DNA from: JABWCQ01 sp964530625
Lineage (GTDB): Bacteria > Electryoneota > RPQS01
DNA length: 64,000 bases
Direction of reading: 5' to 3'
Assembly (NCBI GenBank): GCA_964530625.1
Contig: CAZHAK010000001.1
Location: forward strand, 62,001-126,000
Part shown: one piece after another, positions 9,154 to 15,802 of the stretch
How positions within the stretch are numbered: position 1 is the first letter of the stretch
Layout: each line of letters opens with the position of its first letter
Position numbers and translations under genes: made by a program
Notes under the pieces: generated by a model
What the model was told of the DNA's origin: nothing
The model's input: only the letters and a program-made list of their open reading frames with translations
Databases searched by the model: none

Positions 9154-10409
9154 AAAGATTTCTTACACTCCTCGCCTTCTGTCTCGCAGCACTTCCCGTA
9201 TTCGCCCAAAAACTTTTGATTCCGATGGATCTGTCGCAGACGGATCATCTGAAGGCGTACGGGATCGCGTATAAAGCGCTCGAACAGGGCATCAAGGTCG
9301 AGTGGCTGCTGAATTATCGCGGCGGCAGTTTTATGCTGGACAGCTATGACGAGATTGCGAACGAGTGTCGTTTGCGCGGCGTCAGAGCCGAAGACGCGGG
9401 CGGCGCGGGCGATATTTATTTGGAAATCGAGAACGCGAACATGGAAGTCGTGCTGCTCGAGAAGGCGACCAAGGTCGCGATCTACGCTCCTGACGAAGTG
9501 CGCGAGGGACCGTGGGACGACGCGGTGAATTTAGCGCTGACGTATGCGGAGATTCCATACGACGTGATTTACGATCAGGAAGTACTCGAGGGCAAGCTGC
9601 AAAAGTACGAGTGGGTGCATTTGCATCACGAGGATTTTACGGGACAGTACGGGAAGTTTTATTCGATGTACCGCAACGCCGATTGGTACATACGACAGGT
9701 GCAGCAGGAAGAAGCTTCGGCGAAATCGTTGGGTTTCAACAAGGTTTCAGAAATGAAGCTGGCGGTGGCGCGGACTCTCAAGGCATATATGGGACGCGGC
9801 GGATTTTTGTTTGCGATGTGCTCGGCGACGGACAGCTACGATATTTCGCTGGCGGCAGCGGCGACGGATATTTGCGCGCCGGTGTTTGACGGGGACGCGA
9901 TTGATCCGAATTACGCGAGCAAAATGGATTTCGGCAACGCATTGGCGTTTCAGAATTATAACTTGATTACGGATCCGATGGTCTATGAGTTTTCGACGAT
10001 TGACGTGAGTCCGTCGTCGGGCATGCTCGCGCAGGGCGGCGAAGGGGATTATTTCACGCTGTTTGATTTTTCGGCGAAGTTTGATCCGATTCCGACAATG
10101 CTGACGCAGTGCCACACGAACGTCGTGAAGGGATTCTTGGGTCAGACGACGGCATTTCACAAGGAATATCTGAGGCCCTCGGTGACGGTGTTGGCACAGC
10201 GTGAAGGCACGGATGAGATTAAATACATTCACGGAAAATTCGGCGAAGGATTTTGGACATTTTACGGCGGCCATGATCCGGAGGATTACCGCCATCAGGT
10301 GGGCGATCCGCCGACGCAGCTTGCGTTGCACAAGAATTCGCCGGGCTATCGTTTGATTTTGAACAACGTGCTCTTTCCTGCTGCGCGGAAGAAGGAAATG
10401 AAGACGTGA
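9150..10409 (+). CDS. Secreted GATase1/ThuA-like protein (family often labelled asparagine synthetase B)
   Basis: A 419-residue protein with a clear signal peptide (ending PVFAQ, about residue 20). The mature part starts KLLIPMDLSQTDHLKAYGIA, a block I associate with an FCB family that databases frequently call asparagine synthetase B. However, I see no N-terminal Cys glutaminase and no ATP-binding synthetase motif, so that name should not be trusted. The stretch GRGGFLFAMCSATD (Cys224) resembles a class I amidotransferase-like nucleophile elbow. The end, FYGGHDPEDYR followed by SPGYRLILNNVL, is like ThuA/GATase1-fold proteins. It is therefore probably a periplasmic enzyme or binding protein of that fold, substrate unknown. 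The ATG overlaps the upstream stop and its own stop overlaps the next GTG, so translation is coupled. Confidence 0.65.
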   Translation: MKRFLTLLAFCLAALPVFAQKLLIPMDLSQTDHLKAYGIAYKALEQGIKVEWLLNYRGGSFMLDSYDEIANECRLRGVRAEDAGGAGDIYLEIENANMEVVLLEKATKVAIYAPDEVREGPWDDAVNLALTYAEIPYDVIYDQEVLEGKLQKYEWVHLHHEDFTGQYGKFYSMYRNADWYIRQVQQEEASAKSLGFNKVSEMKLAVARTLKAYMGRGGFLFAMCSATDSYDISLAAAATDICAPVFDGDAIDPNYASKMDFGNALAFQNYNLITDPMVYEFSTIDVSPSSGMLAQGGEGDYFTLFDFSAKFDPIPTMLTQCHTNVVKGFLGQTTAFHKEYLRPSVTVLAQREGTDEIKYIHGKFGEGFWTFYGGHDPEDYRHQVGDPPTQLALHKNSPGYRLILNNVLFPAARKKEMKT

Positions 10410-10936
10410 GGGGTTCGACAGGAATTGTTGCTTGTCTTACATCGCTGCTGTATGCAGCTCTTTCTTTTGCCGCCGATCCCCCCATCGCCTATCAATCTGA
10501 TCTTTACGGCATGGTCGGTGAGTGGTCGGGGGAGTTGACTTACTTGGATTATGGGAGTGACACGGTGCGGGTGACGGTGGAGGCGCAGTTGTCGGCGGAT
10601 ACGGCGGGGGGAGTTTTGATTACGCGCTTTATCTATGATGAGAAGGCGGGTGATCAAATGATTCGTTGGGGTGAATGGACGGTGTCGCCGGACGGTAAGC
10701 GGCTTAACATGAACGAAGAGAAGTCGTGGTTCGTGACGGGAAAGACCATCACGAATAACGGCACGACGCTCGTGTTTCAGGCTCCCGGCACGGACAACAA
10801 CAAGCCCGCGCAGATTACGCATGTGCTGTGGATCGGTCATCAGGATTCGCTTGTCTTCTCAAAACAAGTCTTGTATCGCGGCGGCGGACGCGAATTTTTG
10901 CGCCATGAATTTCGATTAGGGCGGGTAAAGGAATAA
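10406..10936 (+). CDS. Small secreted protein, lipocalin/DUF1579-like
   Basis: The start is a GTG overlapping the previous stop (GTGA). The 176-residue product has a signal peptide ending SFAAD. The mature part is a single beta-rich domain with MVGEWSGELTYLDYGSD near residue 36, VRVTVEAQLS, GVLITRFIYDEKAGDQMIRWGEWTV and a Trp-rich core. Short secreted proteins that begin with a G-x-W-x-G strand and end in a FLRHEFRLGR-type strand recall the lipocalin-like or DUF1579 barrels that measure 'gain over background' of small ligands. I cannot make a firm family call. It sits between the GATase-like protein and the methyltransferase and is certainly part of the same transcript. Confidence 0.55.
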   Translation: MRGSTGIVACLTSLLYAALSFAADPPIAYQSDLYGMVGEWSGELTYLDYGSDTVRVTVEAQLSADTAGGVLITRFIYDEKAGDQMIRWGEWTVSPDGKRLNMNEEKSWFVTGKTITNNGTTLVFQAPGTDNNKPAQITHVLWIGHQDSLVFSKQVLYRGGGREFLRHEFRLGRVKE

Positions 10937-10937
10937 C

Positions 10938-11600
10938 ATGCAACATCTCTGGGATTCGGTGGACGATTATTTGCAGGACTTGTTTATTGAGAACGATCCT
11001 GTGCTGGATGCTGTCATCAAGGATCAGGAAGCGGCGGGGCTGCCGACGATTCAGGTGTCGCCATTGGAAGGAAAGTTTCTGCAGATTATCGCGCGCGCGA
11101 TGAAAGCGAAGTATGTCTTGGAAATCGGCACGCTCGGTGGCTACAGCGCCATTTTGTTGGCGCGCGCGCTGCCGGACGACGGACGGGTGATCACACTTGA
11201 AGTGGACGCGAAGCACGCGGACGTCGCGCAAAAGGCTTTTCAACACGCAGGACTCGAAAAGAAAATCGAACTCCAGCTCGGCGCGGCGCTTGAGACCTTG
11301 CCGAAATTGAAAGCGGAGGGGCACATCTTCGATTTCATTTTTATTGACGCGGACAAAGAAAATAACGTGCACTATGTCAAGCACGCGCTGGAGATGTCGC
11401 GGCCCGGAACGATGATTGTGGTGGACAATGTGATTCGCGGCGGTGACGTGATCAATCACGACAGCAATTCGCCGATGACGCAAGGCGTGCGGCGCATGAA
11501 TGACTATTTGAAAACTGAACAGCGGCTGTCCGTGACGGCTCTGCAAACCGTCGGGTCGAAGGAATATGACGGCATGGCGTTTATGCTGGTGAAGGGCTGA
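10938..11600 (+). CDS. Class I SAM-dependent O-methyltransferase (COMT-like)
   Basis: The 220-residue protein matches the catechol/caffeoyl-CoA O-methyltransferase family (usual length 210-230). LEIGTLGGYSAILLA at 61-75 is the SAM-binding motif I, VITLEVD at 84-90 carries the acidic residue that holds the ribose, and FIFIDADK at 133-140 and VVDNV at 161-165 supply the Asp/Asn metal ligands (Asp137, Asp163, Asn164). It should transfer a methyl group to a vicinal-diol or catechol-like hydroxyl in a divalent-metal-dependent way. The substrate is unknown. It starts 1 base after the upstream stop and ends 2 bases before the next start, deep in the operon. No signal peptide, so cytoplasmic. Confidence 0.9.
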   Translation: MQHLWDSVDDYLQDLFIENDPVLDAVIKDQEAAGLPTIQVSPLEGKFLQIIARAMKAKYVLEIGTLGGYSAILLARALPDDGRVITLEVDAKHADVAQKAFQHAGLEKKIELQLGAALETLPKLKAEGHIFDFIFIDADKENNVHYVKHALEMSRPGTMIVVDNVIRGGDVINHDSNSPMTQGVRRMNDYLKTEQRLSVTALQTVGSKEYDGMAFMLVKG

Positions 11601-11602
11601 GT

Positions 11603-11905
11603 TTGGAATTTCGACGGATCATGGCGATGCAGATTACCGACGCGGAGGGCTACGCGGCTTATCGCGAGCACATGACTCCTATTTTGGCCGAGTACGGCGG
11701 ACGATTCGATTTTGATTTTACGGTCTCGGAAGTTTTGAAAAAATGTTGTGACGTGGAAATCAATCGCGTGTTTGTGATTGTCTTTCCGTCTAAACAGCGT
11801 TCACTGGAGTTCTTTTCCGATCCGAGATACAAGAACATACGCAAGACATATTTTGAGAACTCCGTGGGTAGTGTGACGCAAATCGCGGAATTTGAAGGTG
11901 ACTAG
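11603..11905 (+). CDS. Small DUF1330-like dimeric alpha/beta-barrel protein
   Basis: A 100-residue protein starting at TTG 11603, with GAAGGG inside the end of the methyltransferase gene as ribosome site. ATG 11621 is an alternative. The pattern AMQITDAEGYAAYREHMTPILAEYGGRF, then INRVFVIVFPSKQRSLEFFSDPRYKNIR, is the ferredoxin-like alpha/beta fold of DUF1330 and related antibiotic-monooxygenase-like dimers (YxxYxxxxxPxxxxYGG, FPSxxxxxxFxxDPxY). Such proteins bind small aromatic or acyl compounds, but the function of this one is not known. Its 3' end overlaps the next gene by 14 bases, consistent with coupling. Confidence 0.7.
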   Translation: MEFRRIMAMQITDAEGYAAYREHMTPILAEYGGRFDFDFTVSEVLKKCCDVEINRVFVIVFPSKQRSLEFFSDPRYKNIRKTYFENSVGSVTQIAEFEGD

Positions 11906-12758
11906 CCCGCACACGTTGTTACTGGGTGCGGTGGCTTATGATCCGAAGGTTGTAACGATTTGGCGCGGATTTAGAGACTATTTTCTTCACAACGGACTCA
12001 ATTTCGATTTTGTGTTGTTTTCAAATTACGAGCAGCAGGTGCTGGCTCATTTTGACGGCACGATTCACTTGGCGTGGAACTCGCCGCTAGCTTGGCTTCA
12101 ATCGGAGCAAATCGCGAAAGCCGTGGGCCGTCACGCGGTGGCGGTGATGATGCGCGACACGGATTGGGATTTGGCTTCAGTGATTGTGGTGAAGACAGAT
12201 TCGGGGTTTCAGTCGCTTTCGGATTTGCGAGACAAGCGCGTGGCCGTCGGCGCGAAAGATTCTCCGCAGGCGACGCTGATTCCCTTGTATGAATTGGCAA
12301 GCGCGGGTTTGGAGCCTGATGCAGATTTTGAGATCGTAGAATTTGACACAGCGCTGGGATTGCATGGCGAACACAACGGCGGTGAACGCGAGGCGGTGCT
12401 TGCGTTGGTCAATGGCGAGGTGGATGCGGCTTGTCTTCTTGAAGCGAACTACCAGTTGTTTGAGCAAGAGGGAGTTCTAAACGCAGACTCGACGAAAGCG
12501 CTTGCGCACACGCCCTTGTTTGATCGTCGCAATTTTACGGTAATGGACGGCGCGCCGACCAAAGAGATTGCAAAATTTTGCGAACTCTTGCAGGACATGA
12601 GCCACAACGATCCAGTGCTTCGGCCATTGCTCGAAATGGAAGGCTTAAAACGATGGAAAGTGGGCCGCGTGCGGGGGTATACGGCACTCGAAAACGCGAT
12701 TGACCGCTTTGGCACAATTGAAGAGTTCGTGGACAGCGCCAAAGAAAAGTATAGATAA
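11892..12758 (+). CDS. PhnD/SsuA/transferrin-type substrate-binding protein, cytoplasmic form
   Basis: A 288-residue protein with the fold signatures of phosphonate/phosphate-type periplasmic binding proteins: GAVAYDPKVVTIWRGFRDYF at the start, DGTIHLAWNSPLAWLQ near 55-70, LSDLRDKRVAVGAKDSPQAT near 110-130, ALVNGEVDAACLLEANYQ near 175-195. I see no signal peptide or lipobox, so it is either a cytoplasmic ligand sensor or has lost its export signal. No ABC transporter genes are adjacent. The start is TTG 11892 or GTG 11898, both inside the previous gene. A strong terminator follows immediately. Given the methyltransferase and DUF1330-like neighbours, it may bind a small organic intermediate, but that is speculation. 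Confidence 0.75.
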   Translation: MKVTSPHTLLLGAVAYDPKVVTIWRGFRDYFLHNGLNFDFVLFSNYEQQVLAHFDGTIHLAWNSPLAWLQSEQIAKAVGRHAVAVMMRDTDWDLASVIVVKTDSGFQSLSDLRDKRVAVGAKDSPQATLIPLYELASAGLEPDADFEIVEFDTALGLHGEHNGGEREAVLALVNGEVDAACLLEANYQLFEQEGVLNADSTKALAHTPLFDRRNFTVMDGAPTKEIAKFCELLQDMSHNDPVLRPLLEMEGLKRWKVGRVRGYTALENAIDRFGTIEEFVDSAKEKYR

Positions 12759-12777
12759 GTGTGTGTCGACAGGGAGA

Positions 12778-12830
12778 ATAAGTTGCGGCCCGTCCGGGAG
12801 GATGGGCCGCTAACTTATCCATACTTTTTT
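12778..12830 (+). terminator. Strong intrinsic terminator closing the 8.6-12.8 kb operon
   Basis: The arms ATAAGTTGCGGCCC (12778-12791) and GGGCCGCTAACTTAT (12804-12818) pair with one bulged base. The stem continues inward through a G-T pair and TCC/GGA to a GGGA (GNRA-type) tetraloop, about 18 pairs in all. CCATACTTTTTT follows. Confidence 0.8.
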
Positions 12831-13214
12831 CAATCTCAGAAAAGTCAATACATTGCTGATAGGTGTTGTGTGGAGGCTTTCCACACGAGTGGAAGTTGCC
12901 AAAAATTCTCAATTTTCACAAGCGGACGAGGCATGCAGAGAGTGAGTGATAACTGCAATTGGCCCACATTGCAAGACTTGCGCGGCGATGATTTCAGACC
13001 TCGCACTCTGAAACAAATGATTCAATTGACAACTCTCAACTTATGAAATGGAAGGGGAGGCGAGGTGTGCATCTTTTGCTCCTCAGTAAATTCGTAAGTT
13101 GAGTATTGTGATGACAAATGATTTCATGTGGGTCACTTCGTCACTTGCCTCGACGAAAAAAAATGCTTATACTTTGGCCCACACATTACTCATTCTTTAT
13201 ACATACAGGAACAT
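12831..13214. other. Gene-free spacer of about 380 bases before the DtxR-like gene
   Basis: Small frames here have no recognisable domain, signal or ribosome site and break at random. Apart from the promoter listed at 13145-13173 I see only ordinary non-coding sequence. A moderately A/T-rich stretch lies at 13000-13200. Confidence 0.5.
13145..13173 (+). promoter_or_regulatory. Sigma70-like promoter for the DtxR-like regulator
   Basis: TTGCCT (13145-13150), a 17-base spacer containing eight A, then TATACT (13168-13173), about 40 bases before the chosen ATG at 13215. Identified by eye. Confidence 0.5.
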
Positions 13215-13760
13215 ATGCAACACAACGGTCTGGGGGCTGGAAAACCGCTCCATAATGGAAATGGCCACGCTCACTCAAACGGCAAGTTCTCAAAAAACAA
13301 TATCGAGGGATTGACGGCGACGCGCGAGAATTACTTGCGCACGCTTTATCAACTTTCTCGCGGCTCGGACGGTGTCCGGCTGACGGATCTTGCTCGCTCA
13401 GAAGGAGTCAGGCTTCCCACGGCGCGCCACGCGGTAAATTGCTTGCGTGATTTGGGTTTAGCGCTGCAAGAGAATTACGGAAAGATTCAATTGACGCCGA
13501 CGGGTGAACGGATCGGGCGTCAGATTTGCGATCGATTTGACTTAACGCGCAAATTTTTGGTGGAGGTCTTGGGCGTCAAGGCGGAAGCCGCCGAACGGGA
13601 GGCATCGGTGATGGAGCATCATCTTGAAGAGGATACACTTGAACGCTTGTCGGCCTTCGTGAAACATGTCACGAGTTGCGCGGGCGGTGAATATGCGAGT
13701 CCCGATTGTCTGGTGAATCTGCGCGCGACGATGGATGAAGCCGCGCAGATTTCCGCTTAA
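13215..13760 (+). CDS. DtxR/MntR family metal-responsive regulator
   Basis: The ATG at 13215 is preferred: AGGAA lies 5 bases upstream, and the extra upstream frame overlaps the promoter. The 181-residue product begins with a low-complexity, His/Asn/Gly-rich tail (HNGNGHAHSNGK, residues 13-24). Then comes a winged helix, TATRENYLRTLYQLSRGS... VRLTDLARSEGVRLPTA (about 34-72) and LTPTGERIGRQI, the standard DtxR N-domain. A dimerisation and metal-binding domain follows, with EASVMEHHLEEDTLERL (about 128-144), equivalent to the Glu/His ligand helix of MntR/DtxR. It should repress metal-uptake genes when Mn or Fe is bound. The likely targets in this window are the Nramp carrier and ferritin, but neither is adjacent. 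A terminator follows directly, so it is monocistronic. Confidence 0.85.
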   Translation: MQHNGLGAGKPLHNGNGHAHSNGKFSKNNIEGLTATRENYLRTLYQLSRGSDGVRLTDLARSEGVRLPTARHAVNCLRDLGLALQENYGKIQLTPTGERIGRQICDRFDLTRKFLVEVLGVKAEAAEREASVMEHHLEEDTLERLSAFVKHVTSCAGGEYASPDCLVNLRATMDEAAQISA

Positions 13761-13784
13761 TTCAGCGAATTTTTTGCAAATGAG

Positions 13785-13811
13785 AACGGAGAGGGTGGCC
13801 TCTCCGTTTTC
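13785..13811 (+). terminator. Intrinsic terminator after the DtxR-like gene
   Basis: AACGGAGAGG (13785-13794), loop GTGG, CCTCTCCGTT (13799-13808), followed by TTCTC. Confidence 0.85.
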
Positions 13812-13837
13812 TCGTTTCTCTTAGACGGGAGTAAGGA

Positions 13838-15157
13838 ATGAAACGACTTTCGATACTGCTCTCATTGTTGGTAATCGGCGCGGGCTTTCGGCTGTTCGTA
13901 TTGGATTTGCGGCCGGAGGGCGCGCTTTTGCATGCTCCGGACGAGCCGGAATATCTGGACATCGCGCAGAATATCTGGTTAGGCAACGGGTATTCGCTGA
14001 ACGGAGAACCTACGGGTTATCGCGACATGCTCTTGCCGTATGTGACGGCGGGAGTGATGAGCGTGTTCGGCGGAGACTTCACGCCGATCTTTTATCTGCA
14101 GATATTATTGTGTCTGCTAACGGGAGTGCTGCTCTATTTCATCGCGCTCAAACGCTTCAACGACACGACAGCATATGGCGTGATGGCTGTCTGGATGCTG
14201 TATCCGATGGCGGCGGTGTACACGTCGCTGTTGTTGACCGAAACGATGTCGGTGTTTTTCTGGGTTTTGGCGATCTGGCTGCACGATCGGCTTGATGAGC
14301 ACGGCTACACGATACGTGACGCACTCCTCCTGGGAATCGTGTTAGGGTTGTTGTGTTTGTCGCGCGCAGCGGGGATGATTCTGTTGGCGACAGTGTTCAT
14401 CTATGTGTTTTTAATTCGCTACGAAACACCGATGGCGAGTCGCGCGCGAGCGGTGTCGTTTGTCTTGGTCGGCGCGTTGGTGGTGATGCTGCCGTGGATG
14501 GTGCGGAATCAGATTGTGATGGAGCGATTCTGGCTAAACACGAACGGCGGCATCAACATGCTGATCGGAAATAATCCATACGCGAACGGCGGCTACATTT
14601 TTGATGATCGAGTTCAGAAAATGATTCCTGAGGAGGCGCGTACGGAAGCACAACGCGACGTGGCGGCCACTCACGCGGCTCGGGAGTACGCGCAGGGGCA
14701 TCTAAGAGACACGTTCGGGATGTGGCCGACGAAGTTCGCGTATTTGTGGTCCACGGACATGGCGATGCTATCGCACTATGCTCCGGTGCGCGGTTCGACC
14801 TCGCTTGCGGCGACTTTGCGGGCGCAGCCGGTGGGCGCGCTGATTCTGATGGGGATTCCATTTGCGATTTTGGTGATCTTTGGATTGTGCGGATTTTATC
14901 TCGTGAAGAAATTTCCGGCCCGTGGATTTTTCATTTTGCAGTTAGCTCTCGGCGCGGTGGCGGCATTTATCAGTTACGGTATGCCGCGTTATCATTTTGT
15001 GCTGATGCCCGCCGTGATTTTGGGCGCGGCGGCCTATGTCGAAAACCAACCGTGGAACAGCGCTCCGCAGTGGCGGCGGCTGGCGCTCTTGCTTGCGATT
15101 GGATTGTTTATGGGGATTTGGACGTTTGAAGTCGTGAAGATTATCGGGTGGGTATAG
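13838..15157 (+). CDS. GT39/PMT-type membrane glycosyltransferase (ArnT-like)
   Basis: A 439-residue polytopic protein with about ten hydrophobic helices. After the first helix, LLHAPDEPEYLDIAQNIWLGNGYS carries the catalytic-loop acidic pair of lipid-linked sugar transferases (Asp35-Glu36, followed by Tyr39). Next come EPTGYRDMLLPY and the family-typical LSRAAGMILL and PWMVRNQIV blocks. NGGINMLIGNNPYANGGYIFDD near 235-256 is the periplasmic loop. This is the dolichyl-phosphate-mannose protein mannosyltransferase superfamily, which moves a sugar from a polyprenyl-phosphate donor to protein or lipid on the outer face of the inner membrane. In a genome rich in secreted surface proteins, protein glycosylation is a reasonable guess. 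The ribosome site AGTAAGGA is well placed. Confidence 0.88.
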   Translation: MKRLSILLSLLVIGAGFRLFVLDLRPEGALLHAPDEPEYLDIAQNIWLGNGYSLNGEPTGYRDMLLPYVTAGVMSVFGGDFTPIFYLQILLCLLTGVLLYFIALKRFNDTTAYGVMAVWMLYPMAAVYTSLLLTETMSVFFWVLAIWLHDRLDEHGYTIRDALLLGIVLGLLCLSRAAGMILLATVFIYVFLIRYETPMASRARAVSFVLVGALVVMLPWMVRNQIVMERFWLNTNGGINMLIGNNPYANGGYIFDDRVQKMIPEEARTEAQRDVAATHAAREYAQGHLRDTFGMWPTKFAYLWSTDMAMLSHYAPVRGSTSLAATLRAQPVGALILMGIPFAILVIFGLCGFYLVKKFPARGFFILQLALGAVAAFISYGMPRYHFVLMPAVILGAAAYVENQPWNSAPQWRRLALLLAIGLFMGIWTFEVVKIIGWV

Positions 15158-15276
15158 GTCACGCCTCTTATGAGGAAAAATATCAGATCGCAGGACTTAT
15201 CCATACTTTTTTTTTGTGGTTGAATATTCTGGAGTTCGGAGGTCACGAAAATTCTCCAAAATCTTTCGCACTCCTC

Positions 15277-15307
15277 TTGACAATTACCCCCCCCCCGGTA
15301 TTATCTT
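15277..15307 (+). promoter_or_regulatory. Sigma70-like promoter with a C10 tract in the spacer
   Basis: TTGACA (15277-15282), then a spacer holding ten consecutive C (15287-15296), then TATTAT (15299-15304, spacing 16) overlapping TATCTT (15302-15307, spacing 19). It drives the Cys-rich gene at 15361. Length change of the C tract would alter spacing. Confidence 0.7.
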
Positions 15308-15360
15308 ATAGGTACCCTCGGCGCAACTTTGCGCGAGGCAACCTATTTGGGAGAACGGTT

Positions 15361-15801
15361 ATGAAGGCACTCTTGTTGATTGGGCTGATGGTCGGGTTGT
15401 GTGCGCAAGTTTTTGCGCAGACAGAAGCGAGTATGTGTGTGAGTCTCTCTGACCAATGTTGTAACACAGCTTGGGATAGCGTGGAGTTCTCAATTCCTGC
15501 CGGTCAGCAGATATCCAAGACGTATATTCATTACAATACTCCCTCAGGAGATCAAGTAAAAGTCGAATGCTTTGGATTTCCCAACGGGAAGACTCCTGTT
15601 CTCATTTGGGACGAGGAAGATCTATGTGGCTGTGGAACGAAACAAACGACTGAAGTACATCCCATTGGGGGACCCAACACTATTCGTTTTCGAGTTACAT
15701 GCAGCGGGTGCACCGGAGACTGCGCAGGTGGAACGGCCCGCGTCCAGATTTATACGGCTCCCAAGGCAGTAACTTGTCCCGAGAATTGTAGTCCGAACTG
15801 A
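15361..15801 (+). CDS. Cysteine-rich small secreted protein
   Basis: ATG 15361 has GGGAGA a few bases upstream and gives 146 residues with a standard signal peptide (MKALLLIGLMVGLCAQVFAQ). The longer upstream frame would include the promoter and is rejected. The mature protein has eleven cysteines, in clusters DQCC, CGCG, CSGCTGDC and CPENC, separated by beta-strand-like segments (VEFSIPAGQQISKTYIHY, NTIRFRVTC). It is probably a disulphide-stabilised extracellular protein. It shares no recognisable family. Its gene ends 1 base before the beta-helix gene, and the same arrangement (Cys-rich protein then PNPFN-tagged protein) recurs at 30284-28291 and 58634-56483. Expression may be phase-variable through the poly-C promoter. 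Confidence 0.75.
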   Translation: MKALLLIGLMVGLCAQVFAQTEASMCVSLSDQCCNTAWDSVEFSIPAGQQISKTYIHYNTPSGDQVKVECFGFPNGKTPVLIWDEEDLCGCGTKQTTEVHPIGGPNTIRFRVTCSGCTGDCAGGTARVQIYTAPKAVTCPENCSPN

Positions 15802-15802
15802 G

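Noticed and set aside
12759..13046. A 95-codon frame just after the PhnD-like gene
   Set aside because: Translates the terminator hairpin and random spacer; no ribosome site or domain.
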